Source: Gammaproteobacteria bacterium
GTDB taxonomy: Bacteria > Pseudomonadota > Gammaproteobacteria > Pseudomonadales > Azotimanducaceae_A
Direction: 5' to 3'
Length of the DNA: 64,000 bases
Assembly (NCBI GenBank): GCA_012960755.1
Contig: DUAT01000171.1
Location: 1-64,000, forward strand
Below are positions 34,233 to 44,400 of this stretch, piece by piece. Position 1 is the stretch's first letter, and every line of letters begins with the position of its first letter. The notes under the pieces were generated by a model. It was given only the letters and a program-made list of their open reading frames with translations, made no database searches and was not told the DNA's origin. Made by a program: the position numbers and the translations under genes.

Positions 34233-35957
34233 ATGAGCTATCAGGTACTTGCAAGAAAATATCGCCCGGCGAATTTCGAGGAACTCGAAGGCCAGGAACA
34301 TGTACTGCGCGCATTGGTTAATGCGTTAGATAATGATCGTCTGCATCATGCTTACTTGTTTACCGGTACCCGGGGTGTGGGGAAGACCACGATCGCGAGA
34401 ATTCTGGCGAAGTGTCTTAATTGTGAGACCGGCGTCTCTTCAAAACCCTGTGGGCAGTGCGGGTCCTGTGTTGAAATTGCTCAAGGTCGCAGCATCGACC
34501 TGATTGAATATGATGCCGCGTCCCGTACCAAGGTGGAAGATACGCGGGAAATCCTCGATAACGTCCAGTACATGCCTGCAAAAAACCGCTTCAAAGTGTA
34601 CTTGATTGACGAAGTGCATATGTTATCCAACCACAGCTTCAACGCACTGCTAAAGACCCTGGAAGAACCGCCTGAGCATGTGAAATTTCTCCTGGCAACA
34701 ACGGATCCAAAGAAGCTTCCCATTACCGTCTTGTCCCGCTGTTTACAGTTCAACCTGAAAAACCTGTCCCCAGAGCGAATCGTGAGTTATCTCCGGCAAA
34801 TCCTCACTGCTGAGGCAGTGACCTTTGATGATCCGGCACTCTGGCAGCTAGGCAGGGCGGCAGATGGCAGTATGCGGGACGCCCTGAGTTTAACCGATCA
34901 GGCGATCTCGTTCGGAAACAACTCCGTTAGAGATGCGGATGTGAAGCTGATGCTGGGTAGCATTGATCAAAGATCAGTCTATGAATTGCTTGATTTACTG
35001 ATCCAAAAAAATGCGTCGGGGTTATTGGGTAAAATCACCCAATTGTCAGAATTTTCACCGGACTATGGCGCTTTGCTCGCTGAGGTGCTGTCGGTCCTGC
35101 ATCGCGTCGCTGTAGCCCAGGCGGTACCGGCAGGAATAGACAACAGTCAGGGAGATCGGGAATTGATTATCGCGATCGCCGAGGCGATTGGGCGAGAAGA
35201 TGTGCAACTGTTTTACCAGATAGGATTGATTGGCCAGCGTGATCTTCCGTTCTCACCTGACCCGAGAACCGGGTTTGAGATGATCATGCTCCGAATGCTC
35301 GCATTCTCACCGGCGGCTGCCACCGGCGAGGCAGGCACGGGTGAATCGGAACTTAAAAAAAAAACAGCGTCCGTAGCTCCCATAGATAGTGCAACATCCA
35401 GAGTCTCCGGGATTTTGGCAAGTCTTGGCCAGGATTCGACAGAACCCGTAATCAAACCTGTTTCTGATCCTGTGCCTGATCCAATACCTGATCCTTCACC
35501 TGATATTTCACAAGAAGAACCCGCTAAATCATCGTCGGAAAATCCCGAAGTTGCACCGGACCTGTCGCCAGGTAACTGGGTAACCATCCTGCCCATGCTT
35601 GGGTTGTCAGGGGTTACGTTCTCCCTTGCGTCAAACTGTGTAATCCGTCAGGCAACTAAAGGGGCTTGCCAGCTGCGGCTTAACGAACACCACGCCAGCT
35701 TATGGAACAGCAGGCATGAATCGAGGATTGAAGCCGCGCTGGTAAAACTATATCAACGTGATATTAAAGTGAAAGTGGAAATTGGCGAGGCGACAGATGA
35801 GACTCCTGCGGCTGCTCGAACGCGTAAACAGGATGAAGCCCGGGCAGCAGCGGTAAAAGAAATAGAAAATGATGAGAATGTGCGACAACTCATTAACAGT
35901 TTTGATGGCACGCTGGAACACGACACCATTGCTGCCCGTCAACAATCCGGAGATTAA
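34233..35957 (+). CDS. dnaX: DNA polymerase III subunit tau/gamma
   Basis: A 574-residue clamp-loader ATPase. [20 protein letters not shown], Walker [10 protein letters not shown] (about 45-53), zinc module CLNCETG...CGQCGSC (about 64-82), Walker B IDEVHML, sensor 1 and arginine finger SRCLQF, then a Pro/Asp/Glu linker (about 405-440) and the tau C-terminal polymerase-binding domain. ATG at 34233 is chosen over a TTG two codons earlier. A run of ten A's at 35355-35364 lies at the end of domain III, where gamma would be produced. It leads the dnaX-ybaB-recR operon. Confidence 0.95.
   Translation: MSYQVLARKYRPANFEELEGQEHVLRALVNALDNDRLHHAYLFTGTRGVGKTTIARILAKCLNCETGVSSKPCGQCGSCVEIAQGRSIDLIEYDAASRTKVEDTREILDNVQYMPAKNRFKVYLIDEVHMLSNHSFNALLKTLEEPPEHVKFLLATTDPKKLPITVLSRCLQFNLKNLSPERIVSYLRQILTAEAVTFDDPALWQLGRAADGSMRDALSLTDQAISFGNNSVRDADVKLMLGSIDQRSVYELLDLLIQKNASGLLGKITQLSEFSPDYGALLAEVLSVLHRVAVAQAVPAGIDNSQGDRELIIAIAEAIGREDVQLFYQIGLIGQRDLPFSPDPRTGFEMIMLRMLAFSPAAATGEAGTGESELKKKTASVAPIDSATSRVSGILASLGQDSTEPVIKPVSDPVPDPIPDPSPDISQEEPAKSSSENPEVAPDLSPGNWVTILPMLGLSGVTFSLASNCVIRQATKGACQLRLNEHHASLWNSRHESRIEAALVKLYQRDIKVKVEIGEATDETPAAARTRKQDEARAAAVKEIENDENVRQLINSFDGTLEHDTIAARQQSGD
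35355..35389 (+). promoter_or_regulatory. dnaX: Slippery A10 tract: candidate dnaX frameshift site making gamma
   Basis: Ten consecutive A's read as Lys-Lys-Lys in the tau frame. A shift to -1 meets TAG at 35387-35389 after eight codons, giving a product of about 385 residues that ends just after clamp-loader domain III. The +1 frame stops at 35374. Both outcomes give a gamma-like truncation. I see no clear downstream pseudoknot, so transcriptional slippage on the A tract (as in Thermus dnaX) is as likely as ribosomal frameshifting (as in E. coli). Confidence 0.6.
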
Positions 35958-35958
35958 T

Positions 35959-36291
35959 ATGGCGATGAAAGGTGGTCTGGGTGACTTGATGAAACAAGCC
36001 CAAGAGATGCAGGACAAGGTAAAGTCGATGCAGGACGAACTGGCCAATGCTGAAGTCCACGGAGAGTCCGGCGCAGGTCTGGTTAAAATCACAATGACGG
36101 GTCGGTATGATGTCAAGCAGGTTGAAATAGATGATAGTTTGCTGACAGAGAACAAAGAAATTTTGGAGGACCTTATTGGGGCGGCGGTCAATGATGCGGT
36201 ACGACGAGTCGAGAAAAATCAGAAAGACAAAATGTCGAGTTTAACGGCCGGTATCCCCATGCCACCCGGATTTAAGTTCCCATTATCATAG
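35959..36291 (+). CDS. ybaB: YbaB/EbfC family nucleoid-associated protein
   Basis: A 110-residue protein ([50 protein letters not shown]) matching YbaB in length and motifs. A dimeric DNA-binding protein, nearly always between dnaX and recR. ATG at 35959 with CCGGAG upstream; the longer in-frame ORF lies inside dnaX. Confidence 0.93.
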   Translation: MAMKGGLGDLMKQAQEMQDKVKSMQDELANAEVHGESGAGLVKITMTGRYDVKQVEIDDSLLTENKEILEDLIGAAVNDAVRRVEKNQKDKMSSLTAGIPMPPGFKFPLS

Positions 36292-36319
36292 TAACAGTGT
36301 TAATAAACAGCGCCCAGAT

Positions 36320-36913
36320 ATGAATAGTCTCTCGACCATTGATCAGCTCGTGGAAGCACTTCGTTGCCTGCCTGGTGTCGGACCAAAGACCGCGCAGCGC
36401 ATGGTTATGCATTTGCTTGAACGAGACCGTGATGGCGCTCGGAACCTGGCGGCCAATCTTAATTCGGCAATGGAAAAGATCAGGCATTGTCAAAAGTGTC
36501 GTAATTTTACCGAGCATGACGTTTGCCACATCTGTACCTCGACGACGCGTGATGTATCCACCCTGTGTATCGTGGAGAATCCAGGGGACGTCATCGCCAT
36601 TGAGCAGACCGGTCACTATCAAGGCAGGTACTTTGTGTTGATGGGGACCTTGTCACCCATCGATGGCATTGGCCCGAAGGAAATTGGTATGGACGAACTG
36701 ATGGCACGGTGTAATGAGGAGGTTGAAGAAGTGATACTGGCGTTAAGTTCTTCGGTCGAGGGTGAGGCAACTTCCCATTATATTTCTGAACTGGTAAAAC
36801 TAAAAAATATCCGTGTATCTCGTATTGCGCAGGGCATCCCTTTGGGTAGTGAGTTGGAATACGTTGACGGGGGAACGCTGACCCACGCGCTTAATGGGCG
36901 AAAAATTATCTGA
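36320..36913 (+). CDS. recR: Recombination mediator RecR
   Basis: A 197-residue RecR: HhH region LRCLPGVGPKTAQRMVMHLL, zinc finger CQKCRNFTEHDVCHIC (about 57-72), and a Toprim domain (TLCIVENPGDVIAIEQTGHY, GRYFVLMGTLSPIDGIGP). It works with RecF/RecO in loading RecA at gaps. Third gene of the dnaX operon; four nt separate its stop from the rnd ATG. Confidence 0.95.
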   Translation: MNSLSTIDQLVEALRCLPGVGPKTAQRMVMHLLERDRDGARNLAANLNSAMEKIRHCQKCRNFTEHDVCHICTSTTRDVSTLCIVENPGDVIAIEQTGHYQGRYFVLMGTLSPIDGIGPKEIGMDELMARCNEEVEEVILALSSSVEGEATSHYISELVKLKNIRVSRIAQGIPLGSELEYVDGGTLTHALNGRKII

Positions 36914-36917
36914 TCTT

Positions 36918-38081
36918 ATGGAAACCATTATCTACCAGCCCGAGTTTGAAATCGTCGTCTCGCCTTCGCGATTATGCGAGGTTGTTGGCCTGTGTCGGGA
37001 AAAGAACGTCGTCGCCATAGATACCGAATTTGCCCGATTCAATACTTACTTTCCCATTGTTGGATTGATCCAGCTCTATGACGGAGACGCGTGTTATCTC
37101 ATCGACCCGGTTCAGATTGAGGATATCTCGGGCCTCACAAACCTGATCGAAGACAGCTCGGTCACGAAAATATTCCACGCATGCTCCGAGGATCTTGAGG
37201 TCTTTAAACACTGCCTTGGTGTCGCTCCGGCACCCTTGTTTGACACTCAAATTGCTGCAGCCATGCTCGGTGTCGGCTTTTCTGTCAGCTATCAGAATCT
37301 GGTAGAACACTACCTTGGCTTTCATGTGCCGAAAGAAGAAACCCGGTCGGACTGGCTCAGACGACCGCTGACAACCGCACAGCTGGAATATGCCGCGTTA
37401 GACGTAATCTATTTGCTGCAAGTTTATGAAAAACAGCATCTACACCTGCAGGAGCGCGGGCGCAGCAGTTGGGTTGAACAGGAGTGTCAGGACCTGCCGA
37501 CCACAATAGCGACTCAAATCGACCCCCAGGCGTACTACCAGCGGGTGAAGAACACGTCACGGCTGACTCGCCGGCAACTGGGTTTGCTGCAATCCCTTTG
37601 TGGCTGGCGTGAGATCAAGGCCAGAGAACTGGATATTCCCCGGAACCGGGTTGTCGATGAAAAGTCCCTGTTTTTGATAGCCCAGTTATCGTTGCATAAA
37701 CCTGATTTCCAGGAATTTGCCAACCTGTCTCCTCGACAGATGCGCAAGTACGGCGACGACTTGCAATCAATGGTCGATGCCGTTGTGAATGTCGCTGAGC
37801 ACGAATTGCCACCGGCTATTTTGAAACCGAAGACGGCAGTCAACAACAAGTCGTTAAAGTCGCTAAAGAAAATTGTTGACCAAAAGGCGAAGGATATTAA
37901 TGTGGCGCCGGAAATGCTCGCAAAGCGTCGTCATCTTGAGCAGTTGCTGCGTTCCGTTGACGAGCAAGGCCAGTACAGCTTGCCTGCAGCATTCGACGGC
38001 TGGCGTGAATCGGTGATCGGGCATGAACTGCTCCAACAGCTGGTCAAAAACACCGGAGGGACTCATGTTAACGATTTGTGA
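36918..38081 (+). CDS. rnd: Ribonuclease D
   Basis: A 387-residue 3'-5' exoribonuclease. DEDD motifs: AIDTEFARFNTYFP (Exo I), IFHACSEDLEVF (Exo II), YAALDVIYLLQVY (Exo III), followed by HRDC domains (LTRRQLGLLQSLCGWREIKA). It trims tRNA and other stable RNA ends. ATG at 36918 preferred over one inside recR. It overlaps ycgL by 17 nt. Confidence 0.93.
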   Translation: METIIYQPEFEIVVSPSRLCEVVGLCREKNVVAIDTEFARFNTYFPIVGLIQLYDGDACYLIDPVQIEDISGLTNLIEDSSVTKIFHACSEDLEVFKHCLGVAPAPLFDTQIAAAMLGVGFSVSYQNLVEHYLGFHVPKEETRSDWLRRPLTTAQLEYAALDVIYLLQVYEKQHLHLQERGRSSWVEQECQDLPTTIATQIDPQAYYQRVKNTSRLTRRQLGLLQSLCGWREIKARELDIPRNRVVDEKSLFLIAQLSLHKPDFQEFANLSPRQMRKYGDDLQSMVDAVVNVAEHELPPAILKPKTAVNNKSLKSLKKIVDQKAKDINVAPEMLAKRRHLEQLLRSVDEQGQYSLPAAFDGWRESVIGHELLQQLVKNTGGTHVNDL

Positions 38082-38331
38082 CGTCTACAAAAGCGTGCAA
38101 AAACCCGAGGTTTATATCTACGTCGCACGGCATGAAGGTTTGAAGCGAGTGCCAGCAGAGTTGCTTGAGAATTTTGGTGAGCCGGTGCTGGCGTTAAGTT
38201 TTAATTTGAACGAGAATCGGAAACTGGCAAAAGAAGATACTCGTGAAGTTGCAAAGAACCTGCAGGAAAAAGGCTATCATTTGCAAATGCCACCTACCAC
38301 CCTGGGCCAGCTAGGCAAGCAAGAAGATTAA
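38065..38331 (+). CDS. ycgL: YcgL domain-containing protein
   Basis: An 88-residue protein (MLTICDVYKSVQKPEVYIYV, VPAELLENFGEPVLALSFNL, GYHLQMPPTTLGQL) with the conserved YcgL pattern. Function unknown. GGAGGG upstream of the ATG, which lies within the end of rnd. The stop shares a base with the ycgN start (TAATG). The rnd-ycgL-ycgN order is typical of gammaproteobacteria. Confidence 0.9.
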   Translation: MLTICDVYKSVQKPEVYIYVARHEGLKRVPAELLENFGEPVLALSFNLNENRKLAKEDTREVAKNLQEKGYHLQMPPTTLGQLGKQED

Positions 38332-38774
38332 TGGCAAATGTATTCTGGAAAGAAAAGACATTGGCAGAGATGAACCCGCAGGAATGGGAAAGTCTGTGCG
38401 ATGGATGTGCTCGTTGCTGTTTACATAAGCTCGAAGATGAAGACACATCCGACGTGTTTTATACCTCTGTAGTTTGCCGCTATCTGGAGCCGGAATCCTG
38501 TCGCTGTAGCGACTATGAGAATCGAAATGTTAATGTGCCCAACTGTGTCCATTTATCAATTGACAAGGTCGACAAATTTCATTGGCTGCCGGATACCTGT
38601 GCGTATCGATTACTGGCGGAATCAAAGGAGTTGCCCTGGTGGCATCCTTTGATTTCAGGGGATCGAAACACCGTGGCTGAAGCCGGGATCACCGTCACAG
38701 GGAAGGTTATAAACGAACGCTACGTTCATCCTGATGGTTATGACGAACACATTATTCACTGGGTTCATCAGTAG
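38331..38774 (+). CDS. ycgN: YcgN family cysteine-cluster protein
   Basis: A 147-residue protein of the UPF0260/YkgJ cysteine-cluster type: CDGCARCC at about 23-30 and further Cys (VVCRYLEPESCRCSDY; PNCVHL; DTCAYRL) that probably bind a metal or Fe-S cluster. The function is unknown. Tightly linked to ycgL. Confidence 0.9.
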   Translation: MANVFWKEKTLAEMNPQEWESLCDGCARCCLHKLEDEDTSDVFYTSVVCRYLEPESCRCSDYENRNVNVPNCVHLSIDKVDKFHWLPDTCAYRLLAESKELPWWHPLISGDRNTVAEAGITVTGKVINERYVHPDGYDEHIIHWVHQ

Positions 38775-38816
38775 TTTCCAACTCGTTTTGGAATTGAGAG
38801 CGGACAAAATGAACTT

Positions 38817-39170
38817 ATGAGCTGGATTGAAAACAACGAATACGCGGTCGCCTGGTTGGTCTATTTCCTGGCGGGCTTGGGATGTTGCTTATTCTGGTGG
38901 AAACTGACCTCCTGGATAAAGAATCGCGGCTGGCGTGATCTGCTCAGAGGGTTGGCAGTAGTTATTATTTTTACGCCGTGGTATGCCGGGGATTCCCCGG
39001 AATTTTATGCACCCGCCATTGTGGTGCTGCTGATGGATCTGCTCCTTGAGGGAGCCAGGAGTGGTATGAATGGCGGGGTGGCGCTATTGTTCAGCTCGTT
39101 TCTGATGTTGATAGTACTGACGGTCCGGCAATTCGTCTGGAAGGAACCTGAGGCGAAAGAGACCAGTTAG
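38817..39170 (+). CDS. Small inner-membrane protein of unknown function
   Basis: A 117-residue protein with three or four hydrophobic helices (about 12-32, 43-58, 65-80, 86-108) and the segment FTPWYAGDSPEFYAPAIVV between them. It follows ycgN by 42 nt. I recall similar proteins downstream of rnd/ycgN in Pseudomonas-type genomes. No function known. Confidence 0.7.
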   Translation: MSWIENNEYAVAWLVYFLAGLGCCLFWWKLTSWIKNRGWRDLLRGLAVVIIFTPWYAGDSPEFYAPAIVVLLMDLLLEGARSGMNGGVALLFSSFLMLIVLTVRQFVWKEPEAKETS

Positions 39171-39380
39171 GGTTCTTCGAGACCCTGCCAGGCTGCCGAA
39201 AACAGCGAAACAAATGCTCCAACTGCGGTTTGCCCTGGCACCATAAACGCCCTGAATGTGCCAGCAAACTGCCCTATGATGCCTATAGGTGTGTTTTTTT
39301 ATGCCCTTGCTAAGTAAGCGCTGGCAAATTAAAGTACCGGAAGTTATATTCCTTCGCTTCTATTTCTTTGGTTTTCTTAA

Positions 39381-40256
39381 ATGGCTATGAAATTTTCCAG
39401 TACGACGACGTATATCGCAACAGAAGAACTGCAGATGGCGGTTAACGCCGCTGTTACCCTCGAACGACCCTTGTTGATCAAAGGTGAACCAGGTACGGGT
39501 AAAACCATGCTGGCTGAAGAAATTGCGGGTTCATTGGAGATGGAGCTGATTTCGTGGCATATCAAATCAACCACGAAGGCACAGCAAGGTCTTTATGAAT
39601 ACGACGCTGTTTCCCGACTGAGAGACTCCCAATTGGGAGATGAGCGGGTCCATGACATCAACAACTACATTGAAAAGGGCAAGCTCTGGGAAGCTTTTGC
39701 AGCCGACAAGAAGGTCGTCCTGCTGATTGATGAGATCGACAAGGCGGATATTGAGTTTCCCAATGACCTGTTGCTGGAACTGGATAAGATGAGATTTGAT
39801 GTTTACGAAACTGGCGAAACTGTTGTGGCAAAAAACCGGCCAGTAATTGTCATCACCAGTAACAATGAAAAAGAACTGCCCGATGCCTTCCTGCGACGTT
39901 GTTTCTTCCACTATATCCAGTTCCCTGATCGCGACACGATGCAGGAAATCGTTGATGTTCACTACCCGAATATCAAGCAGGATCTGGTGAAAGAGGCCAT
40001 GGAGATATTCTTCGACGTGCGCAAGGTCCCGGGCCTGAAGAAGAAACCGTCAACTTCGGAATTGATAGACTGGCTGAAGTTGTTGATGGCAGATGATATT
40101 CCGGAAGAAATTCTCAAGAATAGAGACACATCGAAGGCCATTCCGCCACTGTACGGCGCACTGGTTAAAAACGAGCAGGATGTTCAATTGCTGGAACGCC
40201 TGGCGTTTATGAACAGACGGCAAAGTAGCGGGGGAGGTGGCCCCCAGAGGGGATAG
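39381..40256 (+). CDS. MoxR-type AAA+ ATPase
   Basis: A 291-residue MoxR ATPase: Walker A IKGEPGTGKTMLAEEIAG (about 31-48), Walker B VLLIDEIDKADIEF, sensor 1 VIVITSNNEKELPDAFLRRC. It is paired with the downstream VWA protein (4 nt apart), the usual MoxR-VWA chaperone arrangement for metal-cofactor insertion or complex maturation. The client is unknown. Confidence 0.9.
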   Translation: MAMKFSSTTTYIATEELQMAVNAAVTLERPLLIKGEPGTGKTMLAEEIAGSLEMELISWHIKSTTKAQQGLYEYDAVSRLRDSQLGDERVHDINNYIEKGKLWEAFAADKKVVLLIDEIDKADIEFPNDLLLELDKMRFDVYETGETVVAKNRPVIVITSNNEKELPDAFLRRCFFHYIQFPDRDTMQEIVDVHYPNIKQDLVKEAMEIFFDVRKVPGLKKKPSTSELIDWLKLLMADDIPEEILKNRDTSKAIPPLYGALVKNEQDVQLLERLAFMNRRQSSGGGGPQRG

Positions 40257-40260
40257 ATAG

Positions 40261-41412
40261 ATGCTAATCAATTTTTTCCTTGCTTTAAAAAACGCCAGGA
40301 TCCCGGTTTCGATTACCGAGCTTTTGCATCTGCTGGAAATTCTCAGTGCGAAACTGGTGTATGCGGATATCGATGAGTTCTACTACCTGAGCCGTATGGC
40401 CCTGGTAAAGGACGAACGTCATTACGACAAATTTGATCGCGCCTTTGGCACCTACTTTAAGGGCCTTGAAGATCTCGCATCGATGATAGCCTCAATGATT
40501 CCCGATGAGTTTCTGCGTCGTGAATTTGAGAAGTCCCTGACCCCGGAAGAGCTTGAGAAAATAAAGTCTCTCGGTGGGCTAGAGAAACTCATCGAGGAGT
40601 TCAAGCGCCAGGTCGAAGAAGCTGCCAAGGGAGAAGGCAAAGAGAAAGATAAGGAAGGAAAAGGCGAAAATGGTCGTGGCAAAGATGGTAAGGAACGCAA
40701 GGGTAAGAAAAAGCGTGGCAAGCGTACCTGGGACAAGCGCGACTATAAAGCCTACGATGACAACGTCGAATTAGGCACCCGGGGAATGAAAATTTCCCTT
40801 CGTCGCCTGAGGAAACTCGCGCGTACTGGTGCCGATGACGAATTTGATATCAATAACACCATCGACAAGACCGCAAAAAATGGTGGTTTGCTCGATATTA
40901 TTATGCGTCCGGAACGCCGCAATACCGTCAAGGTCTTGTTGCTGCTGGACAATGGCGGCTCCATGGACGCACACGTCAAGGTGTGTGAAGAACTGTTCTC
41001 TGCTGCCAGGTCAGAGTTTAAACACCTCGAAACCTACTATTTCCATAATTTTATCTATGATGGTCTCTGGAAAGAGCACAAGCGTCGCATGAATGAACGC
41101 ATTGAAACCTACGACATTCTGCACAAGTACACTCACGACTATAAAGTGATATTCGTCGGTGACGCGACGATGGCGCCTTACGAGATTACCCATGCCGGTG
41201 GCAGTGTTGAACACTGGAATGAAGAAGCCGGTGCTATCTGGGCCCAGCGAGTTCAGGATACTTTTGACAAGGTAATCTGGATTAACCCGACGCCGCTTGA
41301 CACCTGGGAATATTCCAACTCTGTTGCGCTGACCAAAAAGTTAATGGACGACCAGATGTACCCGTTAACCATCCGCGGCATTGAGGAAGGAATGAACTAC
41401 CTGACGAAATAG
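40261..41412 (+). CDS. CoxE-like VWA-domain protein
   Basis: A 383-residue VWA protein. The N-terminal helical half contains a very Lys/Glu-rich linker (about 122-155), and the C-terminal VWA domain begins VKVLLLLDNGGSMDAH, where the MIDAS DxSxS is replaced by DNGGS, as I recall for this subfamily. Co-transcribed with the MoxR gene; together they probably act as a chaperone pair. Confidence 0.87.
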   Translation: MLINFFLALKNARIPVSITELLHLLEILSAKLVYADIDEFYYLSRMALVKDERHYDKFDRAFGTYFKGLEDLASMIASMIPDEFLRREFEKSLTPEELEKIKSLGGLEKLIEEFKRQVEEAAKGEGKEKDKEGKGENGRGKDGKERKGKKKRGKRTWDKRDYKAYDDNVELGTRGMKISLRRLRKLARTGADDEFDINNTIDKTAKNGGLLDIIMRPERRNTVKVLLLLDNGGSMDAHVKVCEELFSAARSEFKHLETYYFHNFIYDGLWKEHKRRMNERIETYDILHKYTHDYKVIFVGDATMAPYEITHAGGSVEHWNEEAGAIWAQRVQDTFDKVIWINPTPLDTWEYSNSVALTKKLMDDQMYPLTIRGIEEGMNYLTK

Positions 41413-41435
41413 TCAGGAGAAAACTGGTTATCCCC

Positions 41436-41467
41436 GTGAGTAGCACACTCGATGAGTAGCACGCTCC
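41436..41467 (+). repeat. 16-bp duplication of the hrpA start region
   Basis: GTGAGTAGCACACTCG and ATGAGTAGCACGCTCC are adjacent near-copies. The first opens a seven-codon frame (MSSTLDE) whose TAG at 41457-41459 overlaps the hrpA ATG at 41452. The only Shine-Dalgarno-like run (AGGAGA, 41415-41420) lies before the first copy. Confidence 0.55.
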
Positions 41468-44400
41468 ATGGTGAATTAACAAAGGCGCTGGATCAATGCA
41501 TGATTCGGGATCGACACCGGTTCCGAAAGCTGCTGTTCAAGAAACAGCACCGTTCCAACCTGAAAGCACAGATCGAAAAGTCGGTCTCGCTAGCCGAGAA
41601 ACGAGCCAGTACCCTGCCTGAACCCCGGTTCCCTGAACAATTGCCCGTGGTTAAGCGGCTCGAGGATATTCAACGAATCCTCTCCAACAATCAGGTGATT
41701 ATCGTTGCGGGTGAAACCGGCTCTGGTAAAACCACCCAGCTGCCCAAAGTCTGCCTGACCCTTGGACGAGGCATTTATGGTGTGATTGGGCATACCCAGC
41801 CGCGCAGAATAGCAGCCCGAACCGTCGCCCACCGGATAGCAGAAGAGCTCGGCGTGAGCTTTGGTGAGAGTGTCGGTTACCAGGTCCGTTTTACCGACCG
41901 TACCTCCAGTGAGACCCATATCAAGGTCATGACCGATGGGATTTTGCTGGCAGAGACCCAACACGACCGGTTTCTTGAGCAATACGATACCCTGATTATC
42001 GACGAGGCCCATGAACGCAGTTTGAACATTGATTTTCTTCTGGGTTATATCAAGAGGATCCTGCCAAAACGTCCAGACCTGAAAGTGATTATCACTTCTG
42101 CCACGATTGATGTGCGGCGATTTTCCAGGCACTTTTCAGGTGCCCCGGTTATCGAAGTATCTGGCCGAACATTTCCCGTAGAAGTGCATTATCGACCGCC
42201 GGAGTCCGATTCGAAATCTTCAGATGTTGATGAACTTGTTTATCAAGCCGTGCTTGATACCCTGCATGAGATTTCGATTCTCGAAAAATCCCGTCAGGTC
42301 CCCGGCGATGTCCTGATTTTCCTGTCTGGTGAGCGCGAAATACGTGATCTTGCACACCTGATTCGAAAATCCGACCTGCCTCAGTTTGAGGTTTTGCCGC
42401 TCTACTCGAGATTAAGTGTTGCCGAACAGAACAGGGTATTTCAAAAACACACGGGTCGGCGAGTGGTGCTGGCGACCAATGTTGCTGAAACCTCTCTTAC
42501 GGTGCCGGGAATCCGCTATGTGATTGACCTGGGCTTGGCGCGAATTTCACGTTATAGCGTCAGGTCGAAAGTCCAGCGATTGCCGATCGAACCCATTTCG
42601 AGGGCCAGCGCGGATCAGCGCAAGGGCCGATGCGGCAGGGTGAGTGAAGGCGTTTGCTTTCGCCTGTATTCAGAAGAGGACTTTGACAGCCGTGTTGAAT
42701 TTACCTCCCCGGAAATACTCAGAACGAACCTTGGGTCTGTCATTTTGCAAATGCTTGCCCTGAAACTGGGAGACATTAGTCAATTTCCATTTGTGGAAAA
42801 ACCCGAACAGCGACAGATAAACGACGGTTACCATTTACTGTTCGAACTTCAGGCGGTGGACAACCACAAGCATATAACCCGGCTTGGCAAGGAGATGAGC
42901 CGCTTGCCAATTGACTTACGCCTGGCACGTATGCTGCTTGAAGCGGGTAAAAAAGGCTGCCTGAGCGAAGTCCTGACCATTGTCAGTGCGCTGGCAATCC
43001 AGGATCCGCGGGAGCGACCCCATGATAAACAGCAGGCGGCCGACGAGAAGCACCGGCACCACTGGGACGAACAATCGGACTTTATGGCGTTGGTGACACT
43101 GTGGTCCTTTTTTGAATCAAATCGCCAGGAGATGACCAACAGCCAGTTCAGGAAATTCTGCCGCCGGAATTATTTGTCTTACATCCGTTTGCTTGAATGG
43201 AGAGAGAACCATCGCCAGCTTTCTCTGATGTGCCGGGAAATGAAGATTAAAAAGAGTAACCAGGCATCAGATTACACCAGCATACATGCCGCCCTTTTGT
43301 CAGGCCTGCTTGGCAATATCGGTGAAAAAGCCAGTGAGAATGAGTACCTTGGGGCACGTAACCGTCGCTTCTATATATTTCCCGGCTCATCGCAGTTTAG
43401 ACGCAAACCTCGCTGGATAGTCTCTGCTGAACTGGTAGAAACCACGCGCCTGTTTGGCCGCATGGTGGCCCAGATTGATAGCGCGTGGATTGAACCACTG
43501 GCACAGCACCTGGTGAAGCGGAACTACACCGAACCGCATTTCTCCTCGGACAGGGGCCAGGTACTGGCCTTTGAGGAGGTCATGCTGTATGGCATTGTTA
43601 TCGTAAAAAAACGGATTGTTGATTTTGGAGGCATTGACCCGGTCAGAGCCAGGCAACTGTTTATCCAGAGCGGTCTGGTAGAACAGCAGCTCGATTCAAA
43701 GGCGGGTTTTTACCGGCACAACTGTCAGTTGGTCTCCGAAATCGAGCAATTGGAATCCAAATCACGACGGCGGGATATTCTGGTCGATTCCTATACTGTC
43801 TATCGATTTTATGATGGCTTGCTGCCAGAGAATATAGTCAGTGCCTTTGATCTGGATGCCTGGCGAAAGCAAGTTGAAATCAAACGGCCGAAGTTGTTGT
43901 TCCTGCAGAAAGACAGCTTGATGAAGCAACAACCCAAACTGTCCGACACCTTGTATCCAGCCGAACTGCAGGTAGCGGATACCCGGTTGAAACTGGACTA
44001 TCACTTTGACCCGCAACACGAACATGATGGTGTCAGCGTTAACATTCCCCTGGCGATTTTGCGCCAGGTCGACCGGGCTCAACTTGAGTGGATTATACCC
44101 GGCATGCTGGAAGAAAAGTGTCTGGCACTCATCAAGTCCCTGCCGAAGTCTATTCGTAAAAATTTCGTACCGGCGCCGGAATATGCCCAGAACGCAGCCG
44201 CACTGATTAGCTACGACGGCAGAGACCTGTCGGTGGTACTGGCAGAACGATTGTTTCGAGTGAAGGGTGTTCGGGTTGAAGCTTCGGACTTTAACATCGA
44301 TTCGATTGACCAGCATCTGCGCATGAATATTAAGGTACTCGATGAGAAAAACAACGTGCTTGCTACAGGCCGCAACCTGGATACGCTGATCGATCAATTT

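Noticed and set aside
39180..39305. Possible zinc-ribbon mini-ORF with CSNCGLPWHH
   Set aside because: A CxxC pattern is visible in one frame, but there is no start codon or ribosome site and only two good cysteine pairs; too weak to call a gene.
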